Below, in pieces: positions 1-7,910 of a stretch of 45,701 nucleotides of DNA. The position numbers and the translations under genes were made by a program. The notes under the pieces are model-generated. The model was not told where the DNA came from. It saw nothing but the letters and a program-made list of their open reading frames with translations, and did no database searches. Positions within the stretch are counted from its first letter, which is position 1; every line of letters begins with the position of its first letter. The DNA comes from an uncultured Clostridium sp. (lineage in GTDB: Bacteria > Bacillota_A > Clostridia > TANB77 > CAG-508). The stretch covers positions 1-45,701 of the forward strand of contig CAJKKA010000003.1 of NCBI GenBank assembly GCA_905200315.1, given 5' to 3'.

Positions 1-57
1 GATCCAGCTCCAGTGCATCGGTGAGCTTTCCAAACGAATGGCCGCGGCCGGAGCTTC
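1..57. other. GC-rich, foreign-looking window end
   Basis: The first ~57 bases are GC-rich (they contain GCCGCGGCCG) while everything after is strongly AT-rich. The topB frame stays open across them, but the encoded tail (around PAAAIRLESSPMHW) does not look like the TopB sequence expected after the TYPRTD active site. The window begins with GATC. This looks like a chimeric contig end or cloning/assembly junction, but it could be a genuine recombination edge. Confidence 0.4.
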
Positions 58-1155
58 ATTTTTGTATCCTTTTGTTATTCCATTTAAATTTTTAGATATT
101 TCTTTTGCAACTGCTGTTGATAGAACTCTTGCATCTGTTCTTGGATATGTTACTAATTTTTTTTCATATAAATTTTGTATTATTTCTAGTGTTTCATCTG
201 GTTTTATTTTAAATTTTTTAGAGCATTCATTTTGAATTTCTGCTAAATTAAATAAAAGTGGTGCATTTTCTTTTTGCTTACTCTTTTTTAGCTCTGTTAT
301 CTGGGCTTCTTTTCCTTGCAAAGATAAAATGAATTTTTTAGCATCTTCTTCTTTCTTAAATCCTGTTTCATTATATAAGCAATTGTTTTCAAATACTTTT
401 GAATGTGGATTTGTTTTCCATTCTGCTTTAAAGGAACTATCTACATTTCCAAATTCTCCAACAATTTTATAGTATTTTGTTTTAACAAAATTTCTAATTT
501 CTAATTCTCTTGAAACTATCATTCCAAGTACGCATGTCATAACCCTACCAACTGAAATAGAAGCTTTATCTTCATTTATTTGTTTTGCTAAATTTTTTCC
601 TTGGGTAATTGAAAGTAATCTTGAAAAGTTAATTCCTATTAAATAATCTTCTTTTGCTCTTAAATACGCACTATCTGATAAACTATCGTATTCAGATGCA
701 TCTTTTGCTTCTCTTATTCCTCTTTGAATTTCTTCCTCTGTTTGTGAATCTATCCAAACTCTTTTTATTTTTGCTTTTGGATTTGGCTTTGCCATCATAA
801 AAACTAGCCTTTGTATGTATTCTCCTTCACGCCCGGAGTCTCCTGCATTATAAATTTCTTCTACATCTTCTCTTTGTAATAAAGCTTGCACAATATTAAA
901 TTGTTTTTGAACTGCCGGTATTATTTCATATTTCCATTCTTTTGGAATAAATGGAAGTGTGTCTAATCTCCAAAATTTAAGATTTTCATCATATTTTTCT
1001 GGATAACTCATGGTTACTAAATGTCCTACACACCAAGTTATTATCCAATTTTCAGATTCTAAGTATCCATCATTTCTTTTGGCATTTAATTTTAAAGCTT
1101 TTGAAAACTCCATTGCAACAGAGGGCTTTTCTGTTATTAATAATTTTTTACTCAT
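1..1155 (-). CDS. topB: DNA topoisomerase III (TopB), C-terminus cut by window edge
   Basis: Type IA topoisomerase that cuts and passes single DNA strands and resolves recombination or replication intermediates. The N-terminus MSKKLLITEKPSVAME is the TOPRIM start, with the catalytic Glu in ITEKPS. NAGDSGREGEY is the acidic TOPRIM motif, and VTYPRTDARVLS near residue 340 holds the catalytic Tyr. About 385 codons are visible; the family is usually about 600-720 aa, so the C-terminal part lies outside the window. The last ~19 codons (bases 1-57) are probably not native. The ATG at 1155 follows a weak AAAGGATGTTAGG ribosome site and lies just after the stop of a possible small frame. A promoter at 1355-1383 probably drives it. 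No plasmid or ICE genes are seen next to it, so chromosomal versus mobile-element origin is open. Confidence 0.9.
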   Translation of the reverse strand, partial: MSKKLLITEKPSVAMEFSKALKLNAKRNDGYLESENWIITWCVGHLVTMSYPEKYDENLKFWRLDTLPFIPKEWKYEIIPAVQKQFNIVQALLQREDVEEIYNAGDSGREGEYIQRLVFMMAKPNPKAKIKRVWIDSQTEEEIQRGIREAKDASEYDSLSDSAYLRAKEDYLIGINFSRLLSITQGKNLAKQINEDKASISVGRVMTCVLGMIVSRELEIRNFVKTKYYKIVGEFGNVDSSFKAEWKTNPHSKVFENNCLYNETGFKKEEDAKKFILSLQGKEAQITELKKSKQKENAPLLFNLAEIQNECSKKFKIKPDETLEIIQNLYEKKLVTYPRTDARVLSTAVAKEISKNLNGITKGYKNEAPAAAIRLESSPMHWSWI

Positions 1156-1156
1156 C

Positions 1157-1308
1157 CTAACATCCTTTTTTGTTCTTTATATATGTATTTACTGTATTTT
1201 TTATTTCGTCCATTTTTAATTTTGTTTCATTATTTTTGTATTCAAACCTATCTATTATTTTATTTATATAATTATTTTGGTATAAAATTGATTTGTTATA
1301 TCTATCAA
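1157..1308 (-). pseudogene. Possible small leader gene upstream of topB with no usable start
   Basis: A protein-like frame (DRYNKSILYQNNYINKIIDR onward, about 50 codons, rich in Lys/Asn/Ile) ends one base before the topB ATG. It has a promoter (1355-1383) and a good AGAGGTG ribosome site, but no ATG, GTG or TTG in its own frame near that site. The TTG six bases after the site is one frame off and stops after 15 codons. Either a single-base frameshift has broken a ~50-aa gene, or this is only a 5' leader. I do not recognise the product. Confidence 0.25.
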
Positions 1309-1354
1309 CTTTTTCACCTCTATTTACTGTATTCTATATTAATTTAACTTTTTT

Positions 1355-1383
1355 AAAATATATTTTGTAAAAATTTCTGTCAA
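1355..1383 (-). promoter_or_regulatory. Sigma-A promoter for topB leader
   Basis: TTGACA (1378-1383) and TATTTT (1355-1360) are separated by 17 bp on the minus strand, upstream of the small frame and topB. Confidence 0.55.
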
Positions 1384-1417
1384 TATTTTATGGCATTATT
1401 TATGTTTTACATACAAT

Positions 1418-2323
1418 TTATTTTACACATTTTTCTATTAGTTCTATTTTTCCATTTTTTATTTTCGCTTTTGTTCCAATAGGAATAACTTCTTTTTTCT
1501 CTATGTGTCCGAAGTTATTTGATTTTATAATTGGAAAATTATATTTTTCTTCTAGGCAATCTAATACTATTTTTTCTAATGCTATACCACTTTCATGTTC
1601 ATAATTTCCTATCCATAAGCCTTTTATTTGGTCAAATACTCCATTTTGTTTCATATAGTATAGATTATTACTTACCATTGCTGGGTCTGTTTCATATCCT
1701 AATTCTTCTATAAATAAAATTTTATCTGTAAAGTCTACCTTATATTTTCCGCAAATTAACCCCCTTATAAGAGATAAATTTCCTCCTATCAACTTTCCTT
1801 CTGCTTCTCCATTTTTTATGATTTTAAAATTATTTTGTCCAAATTCTAAACTTCCTTGAACAAATCTACTTAAGGCTTGTTTATAACTATAATCTGTTTC
1901 ATCTGTTGCTATAGTTTTAAAGTTTGTACTACTGAACGTTACAAGTCCTGTTTTTTCTGTAATTATATTTGTTATTGATGTTATATCACTGTAACCACAA
2001 ATAATTTTAGGATTGTTTTTTATTATATCAAAATCTAAATATTCAAATGTACTATTTGAGTTATTTCCACCTTTTGCACACCATATCATCTTCACATCTT
2101 TATCAGCAAACATATTGTTAATATCTTCTGCTTTTTCTTTGGCTGATCCACTGTAAATATTTGTATTTGAAAATAAATTTTTTGAAAATTTCACTCTAAA
2201 ACCATCTGCTTCAATAATTTCTTTTGCTTTTTTTATTTCTTCTATATTATCTCCTATAATCGGGTTTGAAGGTGCAACAACACCTATTATATCACCTTTT
2301 TTTAGTTTATCTGGAACTATCAC
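1418..2323 (-). CDS. ldcA: LD-carboxypeptidase, peptidase family S66
   Basis: 301-aa serine peptidase of the LdcA/MccF family. Such enzymes remove the terminal D-Ala from the murein tetrapeptide during cell-wall recycling; MccF relatives cleave microcin C. The family triad is visible: nucleophile Ser112 in ICGYSDIT, Glu206 or Glu207 in LFIEELGYE, and His273 in NNFGHIEKKE. The N-terminal KKGDIIGVVAPSNP is the usual family start. The start is GTG at 2323, eight bases after AAAGGAG. It is the last gene of addB-pgeF-ldcA, with a 13-bp gap to pgeF. There is no signal peptide, so it is cytoplasmic. The exact substrate cannot be told from sequence. Confidence 0.88.
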   Translation of the reverse strand: MIVPDKLKKGDIIGVVAPSNPIIGDNIEEIKKAKEIIEADGFRVKFSKNLFSNTNIYSGSAKEKAEDINNMFADKDVKMIWCAKGGNNSNSTFEYLDFDIIKNNPKIICGYSDITSITNIITEKTGLVTFSSTNFKTIATDETDYSYKQALSRFVQGSLEFGQNNFKIIKNGEAEGKLIGGNLSLIRGLICGKYKVDFTDKILFIEELGYETDPAMVSNNLYYMKQNGVFDQIKGLWIGNYEHESGIALEKIVLDCLEEKYNFPIIKSNNFGHIEKKEVIPIGTKAKIKNGKIELIEKCVK

Positions 2324-2336
2324 AAAAAAACTCCTT

Positions 2337-3176
2337 TTATTTTAATTCTATTAATGCTGTTGCTAGTCCATAGCCTTCTTTTTCTACTCTAAAAGAGTGT
2401 ATTATGTCTGAATTACAAACACTACATAACCCACTATCTATTATATTTTCATCTTTTAATCCTAAATTTTTAAATAATATTCTATTTATTAATATTGTAT
2501 CTATATGCCATTTTTCTTCTGATGTTTGTTCCATTATATCATTTATTCTTCCTGTATATTCAAATATTTTTTTACATTCTTTTGCTACTTCTTCTCCTAC
2601 TTCAAAATGGCATTTTCTAATACTTGGACACATACATGCAATTAAGTCTTGTGGATTACACCCATATTCTTTTATCATTTTTTGTGCTGTTTTTTCTCCT
2701 ATTTTTTGAAATGTTCCTTTCCAACCAGAATGCACATTTGCTATTACTTTTTTTACAGGATCAAATATATATATTAATATACAATCTGCATTTGTTGAAC
2801 CTAGGGCAATTCCTGGCTTACTGGTAATTAGTCCATCTGTTTTATTATACTCATCTAAATTAAAATCTGGCTTATCTGTTAATACTTTCTTATTTATTAT
2901 TTGCACATTATCTGTATGATTTTGATTTGGTTTTGCCATATCTTTTAATTCTATATTAACTGCTTTTCCAAGCATTTCGTAATCTTTTAAAGCATTTTCT
3001 AAGTCTTCTCTTGGTAATTTTTCTTTATTTGCTCTTGCTGTTCTAAAGTTTCTATCTATGCCTAAAGAATATGCATGTGTTATTATATCCGAATATTCAA
3101 GTAGTTTTCTAAATTGCAAATATTCAATTCCATTCTTTTTTATATGAACTACATATTCATTTGATAAATCTTTCAT
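2337..3176 (-). CDS. pgeF: Purine nucleoside phosphorylase PgeF (YfiH/LACC1 family)
   Basis: About 279-aa polyphenol-oxidase-fold protein (DUF152). Family members act on purine nucleosides and have also been linked to peptidoglycan editing. The metal-binding His/Cys/His set is present: NQNHTDNV (His87), STNADCILI (Cys132) and NVHSGWKGT (His149), numbered from the ATG at 3176. That ATG sits just after an AGGTGAG ribosome site. A GTG nine bases further upstream lies inside the ribosome site and is rejected as the start. The gene follows addB by 11 bp and precedes ldcA, so it is co-transcribed. Pairing with an LD-carboxypeptidase fits a cell-wall recycling role, which is inference. Confidence 0.85.
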   Translation of the reverse strand: MKDLSNEYVVHIKKNGIEYLQFRKLLEYSDIITHAYSLGIDRNFRTARANKEKLPREDLENALKDYEMLGKAVNIELKDMAKPNQNHTDNVQIINKKVLTDKPDFNLDEYNKTDGLITSKPGIALGSTNADCILIYIFDPVKKVIANVHSGWKGTFQKIGEKTAQKMIKEYGCNPQDLIACMCPSIRKCHFEVGEEVAKECKKIFEYTGRINDIMEQTSEEKWHIDTILINRILFKNLGLKDENIIDSGLCSVCNSDIIHSFRVEKEGYGLATALIELK

Positions 3177-3187
3177 AATTCTCACCT

Positions 3188-6100
3188 TTACTTACTTATT
3201 TTATTTATCATTTCGTCTTTCTTTAAACTATAAATATAGTTATAGTCATTTCCGCAATAACCTTTATTGAATCTACAAATTGATTTATAGCTACAATATT
3301 CACAAGCTGTTTTTTTTCTGTTTACCTTAAATACAGGCTTCAATTCTATATTTCCTTTTAGAATATCATTTGATATTTCTTTTATAATTTTTTTTGTATA
3401 TTTTTGTAATTTTTCAAATTCTGCATTTGTAGCAACACTTGAACCTGTTTGTATTATTTCTTCTCCACCAGCTTTTAGCCTTGCAGGTACATTTTTAGAA
3501 TAACCACTTTCAAGCTCTGTATCCATCATTTTTATAATATTTACATCTGCAAGAATTAAGCCTTTCATTTTAAATTGTTTTCTTAGTTCTTCCTTTATTT
3601 CATCCTCTACAACTTTTCTATCTAATTTTTCATCTGTCAAATTAAAATATAAAATTCCAGCTGGTTTAAAATCTTCAATCTCACAAGTTGCATCTAAGTA
3701 TGTAAGAAGTTGAATTTGCATGCCCTCATATACTTCTCCATAATCTAAAGTTTTTATAGAAGATTTATAATCTATAATTCTAACATAATTTCCATCTGGA
3801 TTTTTTGCTAAATCTATTCTATCAATTTTTCCAATAATTTCAACTCTTTTTCCATTATTTAGCTCTAATTTTATTGGTTCATATTTTCCACCTTTTTTAA
3901 ACTCAACTTCATTCCCTATTATGGCAAAATCACTTGTTTTCATCTCTTCTATAATGTATCCTATTGCCTGTGTAACAACTCTTTTCAGTCTATTAGTTTC
4001 TCTTACGAATTTTGGTGTACATGTAAATTTATAATTTGAACTTAAGTTTAATTTTTCTTCTATAATTTTTTCTATAATTTCTTTTAGTTTACTATCTTCT
4101 AATTCTTTTGGTTTTATTTGTTTTTCTATTAGTGTATTAAAAAATGAATCTATAATGTCGTGCATAAATGAACCTGTATCTAGTGCCTCTAATTTAAATT
4201 GCTTTTGATCTTGCACATTTAATCCATATTTTAGGTGGAATGAAAATGGACATTTTTTGTATGTTTCTAACTTAGATACACTTGTTTTTAGAGTATTTCC
4301 ATACATTTTTTGTATTAAGTCTTCCCTTATAATTTCTGGATTATTATTATATTCCATTCCATTTACACTTGCTTGTAATTTATATTTCCATTCTTCATTG
4401 TTTTTATAAAAGTTATATATATCAAACCAAATATCATCTATTTTTTTACCTTCATTTACTTCTTTAATATTTTCTAATAAATTTTCAAAGGTAACATTTG
4501 CTGTTAATATTTCTGTATTTGTGCTTAATATATCACTTTTTTCTTCTAATTGTTTATATATTTTCTTTATTCTTGAAATTAAAATAGATGGTCTCAAAGA
4601 TTTTCCAGATATATCTGCAGAAGCATATGATATATATAATTTATTTTCTGCAACTGTAAATGCTTTATAAATATTAAAATTTTCCTCATATAATTTTTCT
4701 ATGGTTCCTTTAGCCATTTCTATTCCATTTGTTTTTAATAGCTCTCTATCGCTGTCATTTAAGAACCCTTCAGACTTATTTACACTTGGAAATATTCCAT
4801 CATTTACACCTATTATAAATACATACTTAACTTTATGACTTCTTGACCTATTTACATCTCCTATAATTACTTGGTCTTGTGTTCCTGGTATACTACCTAA
4901 CTCACTATTTTTTATTCCTACTTTTAGAATTTTTAAATAATTATCTATAGAAGTTTTTTCATCTCCGAATACTAAATTTAGTTCATCAAAAATATTCATT
5001 AAAATGTTCCAACCAGAAATATATTCTTTGCTTATGTCTATTAGTCCTAATTCTTGTAGTTTTTCTGCCTTTTGACTTAAGGTTTTATCTACCTTCATTT
5101 CTAATAAATAATTATATAAATTTTCCGTTATTGCTTTTACTGTTTTATTTTTATTTATTTCAGCTTTGAACTTTATAATAGGATTTACTATTTGCTCACG
5201 AATTTCATTTAGTCTTTGCACATTTTTTTCATCTTCTTCGTTTCTAATTCCATAATTCCATTCTTTTTCATACCATTTTTTGCCTTTTATTCCCCAAGCT
5301 ACACAATATTTTTCTAAGCTAAAAATGTCATCATTATCCAGCCATAAAAAGCCAGATTTTATATAATTAAACATTGCTTCAAAGGACCAATTTTTTGTAT
5401 ATATTTCAAATAATGATACTATAAATTTTATAACTAAATTTTGATTTAAGTTTCTTTTTTCATCCATAAAGTATGGAATATTATATTTATTAAAAATTAC
5501 TTTTATTAAGCTTGAATACGTATCCAAATTCTTTGTTATAACTGAAAAATCGCTATATTGTATATCTTCTTTTTGCATTATTTTTATAATTTCTTGTGCA
5601 ATATTTTCAATTTCTGAATATTGATTTTTAGCAAGCATTAAATTTATATTATTTACTTTTTCTTTATATTCTTTGTAAGGCACAGCATATAGATTTTCTT
5701 CTAGGTGTTCTAATTCTTTGTTTTTAAATCTTTTTGCCTCTTTTAAATTTATTGTTTCAACTTCTATATTTTTTTCTTTGCTTATATCTAAAACTTTTTG
5801 TATTGTTTTTTTATTATCATAAAAAATATCCGTGTCAGGATTTGTTGCCTGCTCTAAATTATCACTACAAATAGTTATTGTAACTTCTTCTGCAACATCA
5901 ATTAACTTTGAAATTATAGAATATTCCTGTGTTGTAAATCCTGCAAATTCATCTATATATATGCAAGAATTATTATATTCGTTTGTATAATTTATTTTCT
6001 CTAAAAGTATTGTTAATAAATCATTTTCATCTATATATTTATCCTCTATTTTTTCATTATAACCTTTGTACGAAATTATAATATCTGTTAATTTTCTTTT

Positions 6101-6538
6101 TAAATATTCGTCCTCTATATTTTCTAATTCTTCTTCTAAATCTACTAATGTAACATTATGTTTTTTTAATTCTGTAATAGCATTTGCTACGACCTCAATA
6201 TTTTCATCTGATTTGTTTAGAAAATTTAAACTATTTTTATTCTTGTGTAAAACACTATAAATTAGCATAGATTTTCCACAATTACTTAAACTAACCTGTG
6301 TAGAACCACCTACTTCATTTAAAATTCTATATGCCATTCTATTAAATGTTATAACCTCTGTATTTGTTATAGCTTTTGTATCTATTGTATCCATTAATTT
6401 TCTTTCAGCAGTAAAAGAAAATTGCTCTGGAGTAATTATATATATTTTTTTATTTTCATTTATCTTATTTTTTACTTCTTTAAAGCAATACTCTGTTTTT
6501 CCTGTTCCAGACTTACCGTAAACAATTTTTAATCCCAT
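3188..6538 (-). CDS. addB: AddB subunit of AddAB helicase-nuclease
   Basis: 1116-aa RecB-like subunit of the AddAB enzyme, which resects double-strand DNA ends for homologous recombination. Near the N-terminus MGLKIVYGKSGTGKTEYC is a Walker A motif. In the C-terminal nuclease domain, GKIDRID...VRIIDYKSS and QIQLLTYL are the RecB-nuclease GxxDRxD, DYK and QxxxY motifs. The AddB iron-sulfur cysteines are in KKCPFSFHLKYG and TACEYCSYKSICRF. The start is ATG 6538, four bases after AGGTGAG. A longer frame back to 6613 would read through a terminator hairpin and a small gene and is rejected. addA, usually adjacent, is absent; pgeF and ldcA follow instead. Confidence 0.92.
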   Translation of the reverse strand: MGLKIVYGKSGTGKTEYCFKEVKNKINENKKIYIITPEQFSFTAERKLMDTIDTKAITNTEVITFNRMAYRILNEVGGSTQVSLSNCGKSMLIYSVLHKNKNSLNFLNKSDENIEVVANAITELKKHNVTLVDLEEELENIEDEYLKRKLTDIIISYKGYNEKIEDKYIDENDLLTILLEKINYTNEYNNSCIYIDEFAGFTTQEYSIISKLIDVAEEVTITICSDNLEQATNPDTDIFYDNKKTIQKVLDISKEKNIEVETINLKEAKRFKNKELEHLEENLYAVPYKEYKEKVNNINLMLAKNQYSEIENIAQEIIKIMQKEDIQYSDFSVITKNLDTYSSLIKVIFNKYNIPYFMDEKRNLNQNLVIKFIVSLFEIYTKNWSFEAMFNYIKSGFLWLDNDDIFSLEKYCVAWGIKGKKWYEKEWNYGIRNEEDEKNVQRLNEIREQIVNPIIKFKAEINKNKTVKAITENLYNYLLEMKVDKTLSQKAEKLQELGLIDISKEYISGWNILMNIFDELNLVFGDEKTSIDNYLKILKVGIKNSELGSIPGTQDQVIIGDVNRSRSHKVKYVFIIGVNDGIFPSVNKSEGFLNDSDRELLKTNGIEMAKGTIEKLYEENFNIYKAFTVAENKLYISYASADISGKSLRPSILISRIKKIYKQLEEKSDILSTNTEILTANVTFENLLENIKEVNEGKKIDDIWFDIYNFYKNNEEWKYKLQASVNGMEYNNNPEIIREDLIQKMYGNTLKTSVSKLETYKKCPFSFHLKYGLNVQDQKQFKLEALDTGSFMHDIIDSFFNTLIEKQIKPKELEDSKLKEIIEKIIEEKLNLSSNYKFTCTPKFVRETNRLKRVVTQAIGYIIEEMKTSDFAIIGNEVEFKKGGKYEPIKLELNNGKRVEIIGKIDRIDLAKNPDGNYVRIIDYKSSIKTLDYGEVYEGMQIQLLTYLDATCEIEDFKPAGILYFNLTDEKLDRKVVEDEIKEELRKQFKMKGLILADVNIIKMMDTELESGYSKNVPARLKAGGEEIIQTGSSVATNAEFEKLQKYTKKIIKEISNDILKGNIELKPVFKVNRKKTACEYCSYKSICRFNKGYCGNDYNYIYSLKKDEMINKISK

Positions 6539-6569
6539 AATCTCACCTGCATATAAGTATATCAAAAGA

Positions 6570-6592
6570 GAGCTAGTAAAATCAACTAGCTC
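6570..6592 (-). terminator. Hairpin between small membrane gene and addB
   Basis: Perfect 8-bp stem GAGCTAGT/ACTAGCTC with a 7-base loop. On the minus strand it is followed by CTCTTTTGAT; the plus-strand side ends in CTTTCTTTTTT. It lies 10 bp downstream of the 44-aa gene and just before the addB ribosome site, so it may terminate the upstream transcript or attenuate addB. Confidence 0.5.
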
Positions 6593-6602
6593 CCTTTCTT
6601 TT

Positions 6603-6737
6603 TTACCATTCACTGTTACCTGTAAAGTGTTTTAAATTGTATTGTTCTACTGTAAAAATACTTAATAATAACATAAATGCAATTAATGCACCTATGGTTG
6701 CAAAACAGAAAGTTAAAATTCTTAATGTTTTTTTCAT
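6603..6737 (-). CDS. Small single-pass membrane protein (44 aa)
   Basis: ATG 6737 follows a strong AGGAGATAGCATT ribosome site and a consensus promoter. The product begins MKKTLRILTFCFATIGALIA, continues with a hydrophobic stretch to about residue 28 and ends HFTGNSEW. That is one membrane segment with a positive N-terminus and a short polar tail. I do not recognise a family. A hairpin directly after the stop suggests a mostly monocistronic transcript. Confidence 0.6.
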   Translation of the reverse strand: MKKTLRILTFCFATIGALIAFMLLLSIFTVEQYNLKHFTGNSEW

Positions 6738-6779
6738 AATGCTATCTCCTTTCTATATTGCTAAAAAAATATTATAACT

Positions 6780-6807
6780 AGTATATCCAATTACAAATAT
6801 TTGTCAA
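6780..6807 (-). promoter_or_regulatory. Sigma-A promoter for the 44-aa membrane gene
   Basis: TTGACA (6802-6807), 16-bp spacer, TATACT (6780-6785), about 40 bp before the start codon. It may also feed addB if the hairpin at 6570-6592 is leaky. Confidence 0.65.
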
Positions 6808-6850
6808 TAAATATTATTGATTTTTCTACCATATTATTTCAATAATTTTA

Positions 6851-6879
6851 TTGCAATTTAATATTTGATATGTTATTAT
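6851..6879 (+). promoter_or_regulatory. Promoter for the 48-aa plus-strand gene
   Basis: TTGCAA (6851-6856), 17-bp spacer, TATTAT (6874-6879), followed by TGAGGTGA and ATG at 6904. It diverges from the promoter at 6780-6807. Confidence 0.5.
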
Positions 6880-6903
6880 AAAAAAAATTAATGAGGTGAT
6901 TTT

Positions 6904-7050
6904 ATGTCTGAAAATAAAAAAATTGAAATAATTTCTGATAACGGCAAAAGAATTCAAATTTCTAAAGTTTATGACCATATAGAAATGGAAAAACCTAAAG
7001 AAAAAAAGAAAGAAGATATAGTAATACCTAAGGTTAAGAAAAATAAATAA
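6904..7050 (+). CDS. Small charged protein, unknown function (48 aa)
   Basis: ATG 6904 follows a strong TGAGGTGA ribosome site. The product MSENKKIEIISDNGKRIQIS is followed by a Lys/Glu-rich tail ending VKKNK. It has no membrane segment or cysteine. A clear intrinsic terminator follows the stop, so it is an independent unit. It lies directly upstream of a BECR-type nuclease on the same strand, but the terminator between them argues against a simple toxin-antitoxin operon. Not recognised. Confidence 0.6.
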   Translation: MSENKKIEIISDNGKRIQISKVYDHIEMEKPKEKKKEDIVIPKVKKNK

Positions 7051-7062
7051 ATTTTAAACCAT

Positions 7063-7083
7063 AAGAGGGAATTTTTCCCTCTT
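7063..7083 (+). terminator. Intrinsic terminator after the 48-aa gene
   Basis: Stem AAGAGGGA/TCCCTCTT with a 5-base loop, 12 bp after the stop codon. A run of seven T follows a short distance downstream. Confidence 0.65.
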
Positions 7084-7156
7084 AATTATCATAATTTTTT
7101 TATTATTTCAAATTATTTTATTCAAATATATTATTTTATTTCTAAAAGGAGTTTAT

Positions 7157-7582
7157 ATGAAAGAATTAAATATTAATCAAATAAGTAAAAAGCACAGTCA
7201 AAATATAAAAATTGGAGAATTATCTCAAGAAGTTATTGATTTGTTAAATCTAAATTTATATCCACAAAACATTTATATATGGCCTTTAAGAATAAATGAA
7301 CACTGTGAAAAGCACAAAAATGAATACTCCTCTTTTGATTCATATAATAAAACTATAAAATCTATCCCACTTATAATAAAAAATCCTGATTATGTAGGTC
7401 TGCATAAAAATGGTAATATTCAATATATAAAAAAACTAGATGATATTTCTTTAGTTGGTATTAAAGTTCTAAATAATAATAAAACATTATTATTTAGAAC
7501 AATCTTCCCTATATCAGAAACAAAATTAAAAAATTCTATTAAAAGCAAAAAATTTATTCCCCTAAAAAAGAGAGATACATAA
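7157..7582 (+). CDS. PBECR-type (Barnase/EndoU/ColicinE5-D/RelE-like) nuclease domain protein
   Basis: 141-aa protein resembling the PBECR (phage BECR-fold RNase) families: IGELSQEVIDLLNL, a His-containing INEHCEKHKNEY helix, IPLIIKNPDYVGLHKNGNIQ, then LVGIKVLNNN and a basic C-terminus KSKKFIPLKKRD. Conserved polar residues (the two His, Asp and Tyr of NPDYVG, the late Arg/Ser/Lys) match the usual pattern. Family assignment is from memory of the signature, and the subfamily (PBECR2 or 3) is uncertain. It stands alone rather than fused to a phage head protein. The ribosome site is AAAGGAGTTTAT before ATG 7157. A hairpin overlaps the stop. No antitoxin is obvious; a host RNase or phage remnant are alternatives. 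Confidence 0.6.
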   Translation: MKELNINQISKKHSQNIKIGELSQEVIDLLNLNLYPQNIYIWPLRINEHCEKHKNEYSSFDSYNKTIKSIPLIIKNPDYVGLHKNGNIQYIKKLDDISLVGIKVLNNNKTLLFRTIFPISETKLKNSIKSKKFIPLKKRDT

Positions 7583-7594
7583 TTGCATCTCTCT
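7569..7594. terminator. Bidirectional intrinsic terminator
   Basis: Perfect 8-bp stem AGAGAGAT/ATCTCTCT with T-runs on both strands. It ends the plus-strand PBECR gene and, on the minus strand, the transcript carrying tRNA-Met and the structured element at 7604-7688. Confidence 0.75.
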
Positions 7595-7603
7595 TTTTAT
7601 TAT

Positions 7604-7688
7604 GGTTAATTGGTTGGACGGCGTACCCAACATCTCTTTTAAGACCATCTCTGGCGTGATAGCTGCCTCTTTCTATCCTCAAATAACC
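7604..7688 (-). ncRNA. Candidate structured RNA downstream of tRNA-Met
   Basis: An ~85-base island of much higher G+C than its flanks, on the minus strand between tRNA-Met and a terminator. It can fold as a closing stem GGTTA/TAACC (7684-7688 with 7604-7608) around three hairpins: GATAG/CTATC (7673-7677 with 7658-7662), GCCA-GAGA-TGGT with a GNRA tetraloop (7644-7655), and GTTGG/CCAAC (7613-7617 with 7627-7631). An open reading frame also crosses it but has no ribosome site or early start. I could not match it to a known riboswitch. It may be a small RNA co-transcribed with, or processed from, the tRNA transcript. Confidence 0.4.
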
Positions 7689-7734
7689 TAAAAATATTAT
7701 ATTACATTTATAAAAAAATATTCTTTTATAAAAT

Positions 7735-7811
7735 TGGTAGCGAAGATGTGATTCGAACACATGACCCTTCGGGTATGAACCGAATGCTCTAGCCAACTGA
7801 GCTACTTCGCC
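7735..7811 (-). tRNA. tRNA-Met (CAT)
   Basis: 77-nt cloverleaf on the minus strand with 5' GGCGAAGTAGCTCAG, anticodon stem TTCGG/CCGAA around loop TTCATAC (anticodon CAT), T arm GTTCGAATC and an encoded 3' CCA (7735-7737). The sequence resembles elongator tRNA-Met of Firmicutes; tRNA-Ile2 (lysidine-modified CAT) is less likely. Confidence 0.93.
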
Positions 7812-7871
7812 ATATTTAGAACGATTATTATTATAAACATTTTTTTTGTTTTTGTCAATACTTAAATAAAA

Positions 7872-7910
7872 AATAATTATAGGATTGCAAAACCACATCC
7901 TATAATTATT
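7872..7910 (-). terminator. Terminator overlapping the stop of the 105-aa gene
   Basis: 14-bp perfect stem (7872-7885 with 7897-7910) around an 11-base loop, followed on the minus strand by TTTTTTATTTAAG. The 105-aa gene's stop codon lies inside the stem. Confidence 0.75.

Noticed and set aside
6539..6613. Longer AddB N-terminus
   Set aside because: It would translate a terminator hairpin and overlap the 44-aa gene; a good ribosome site precedes ATG 6538 and the Walker A motif begins there.
7554..7898. Minus-strand open frame across the tRNA-Met gene
   Set aside because: It reads through a complete tRNA and a terminator, with no ribosome site.
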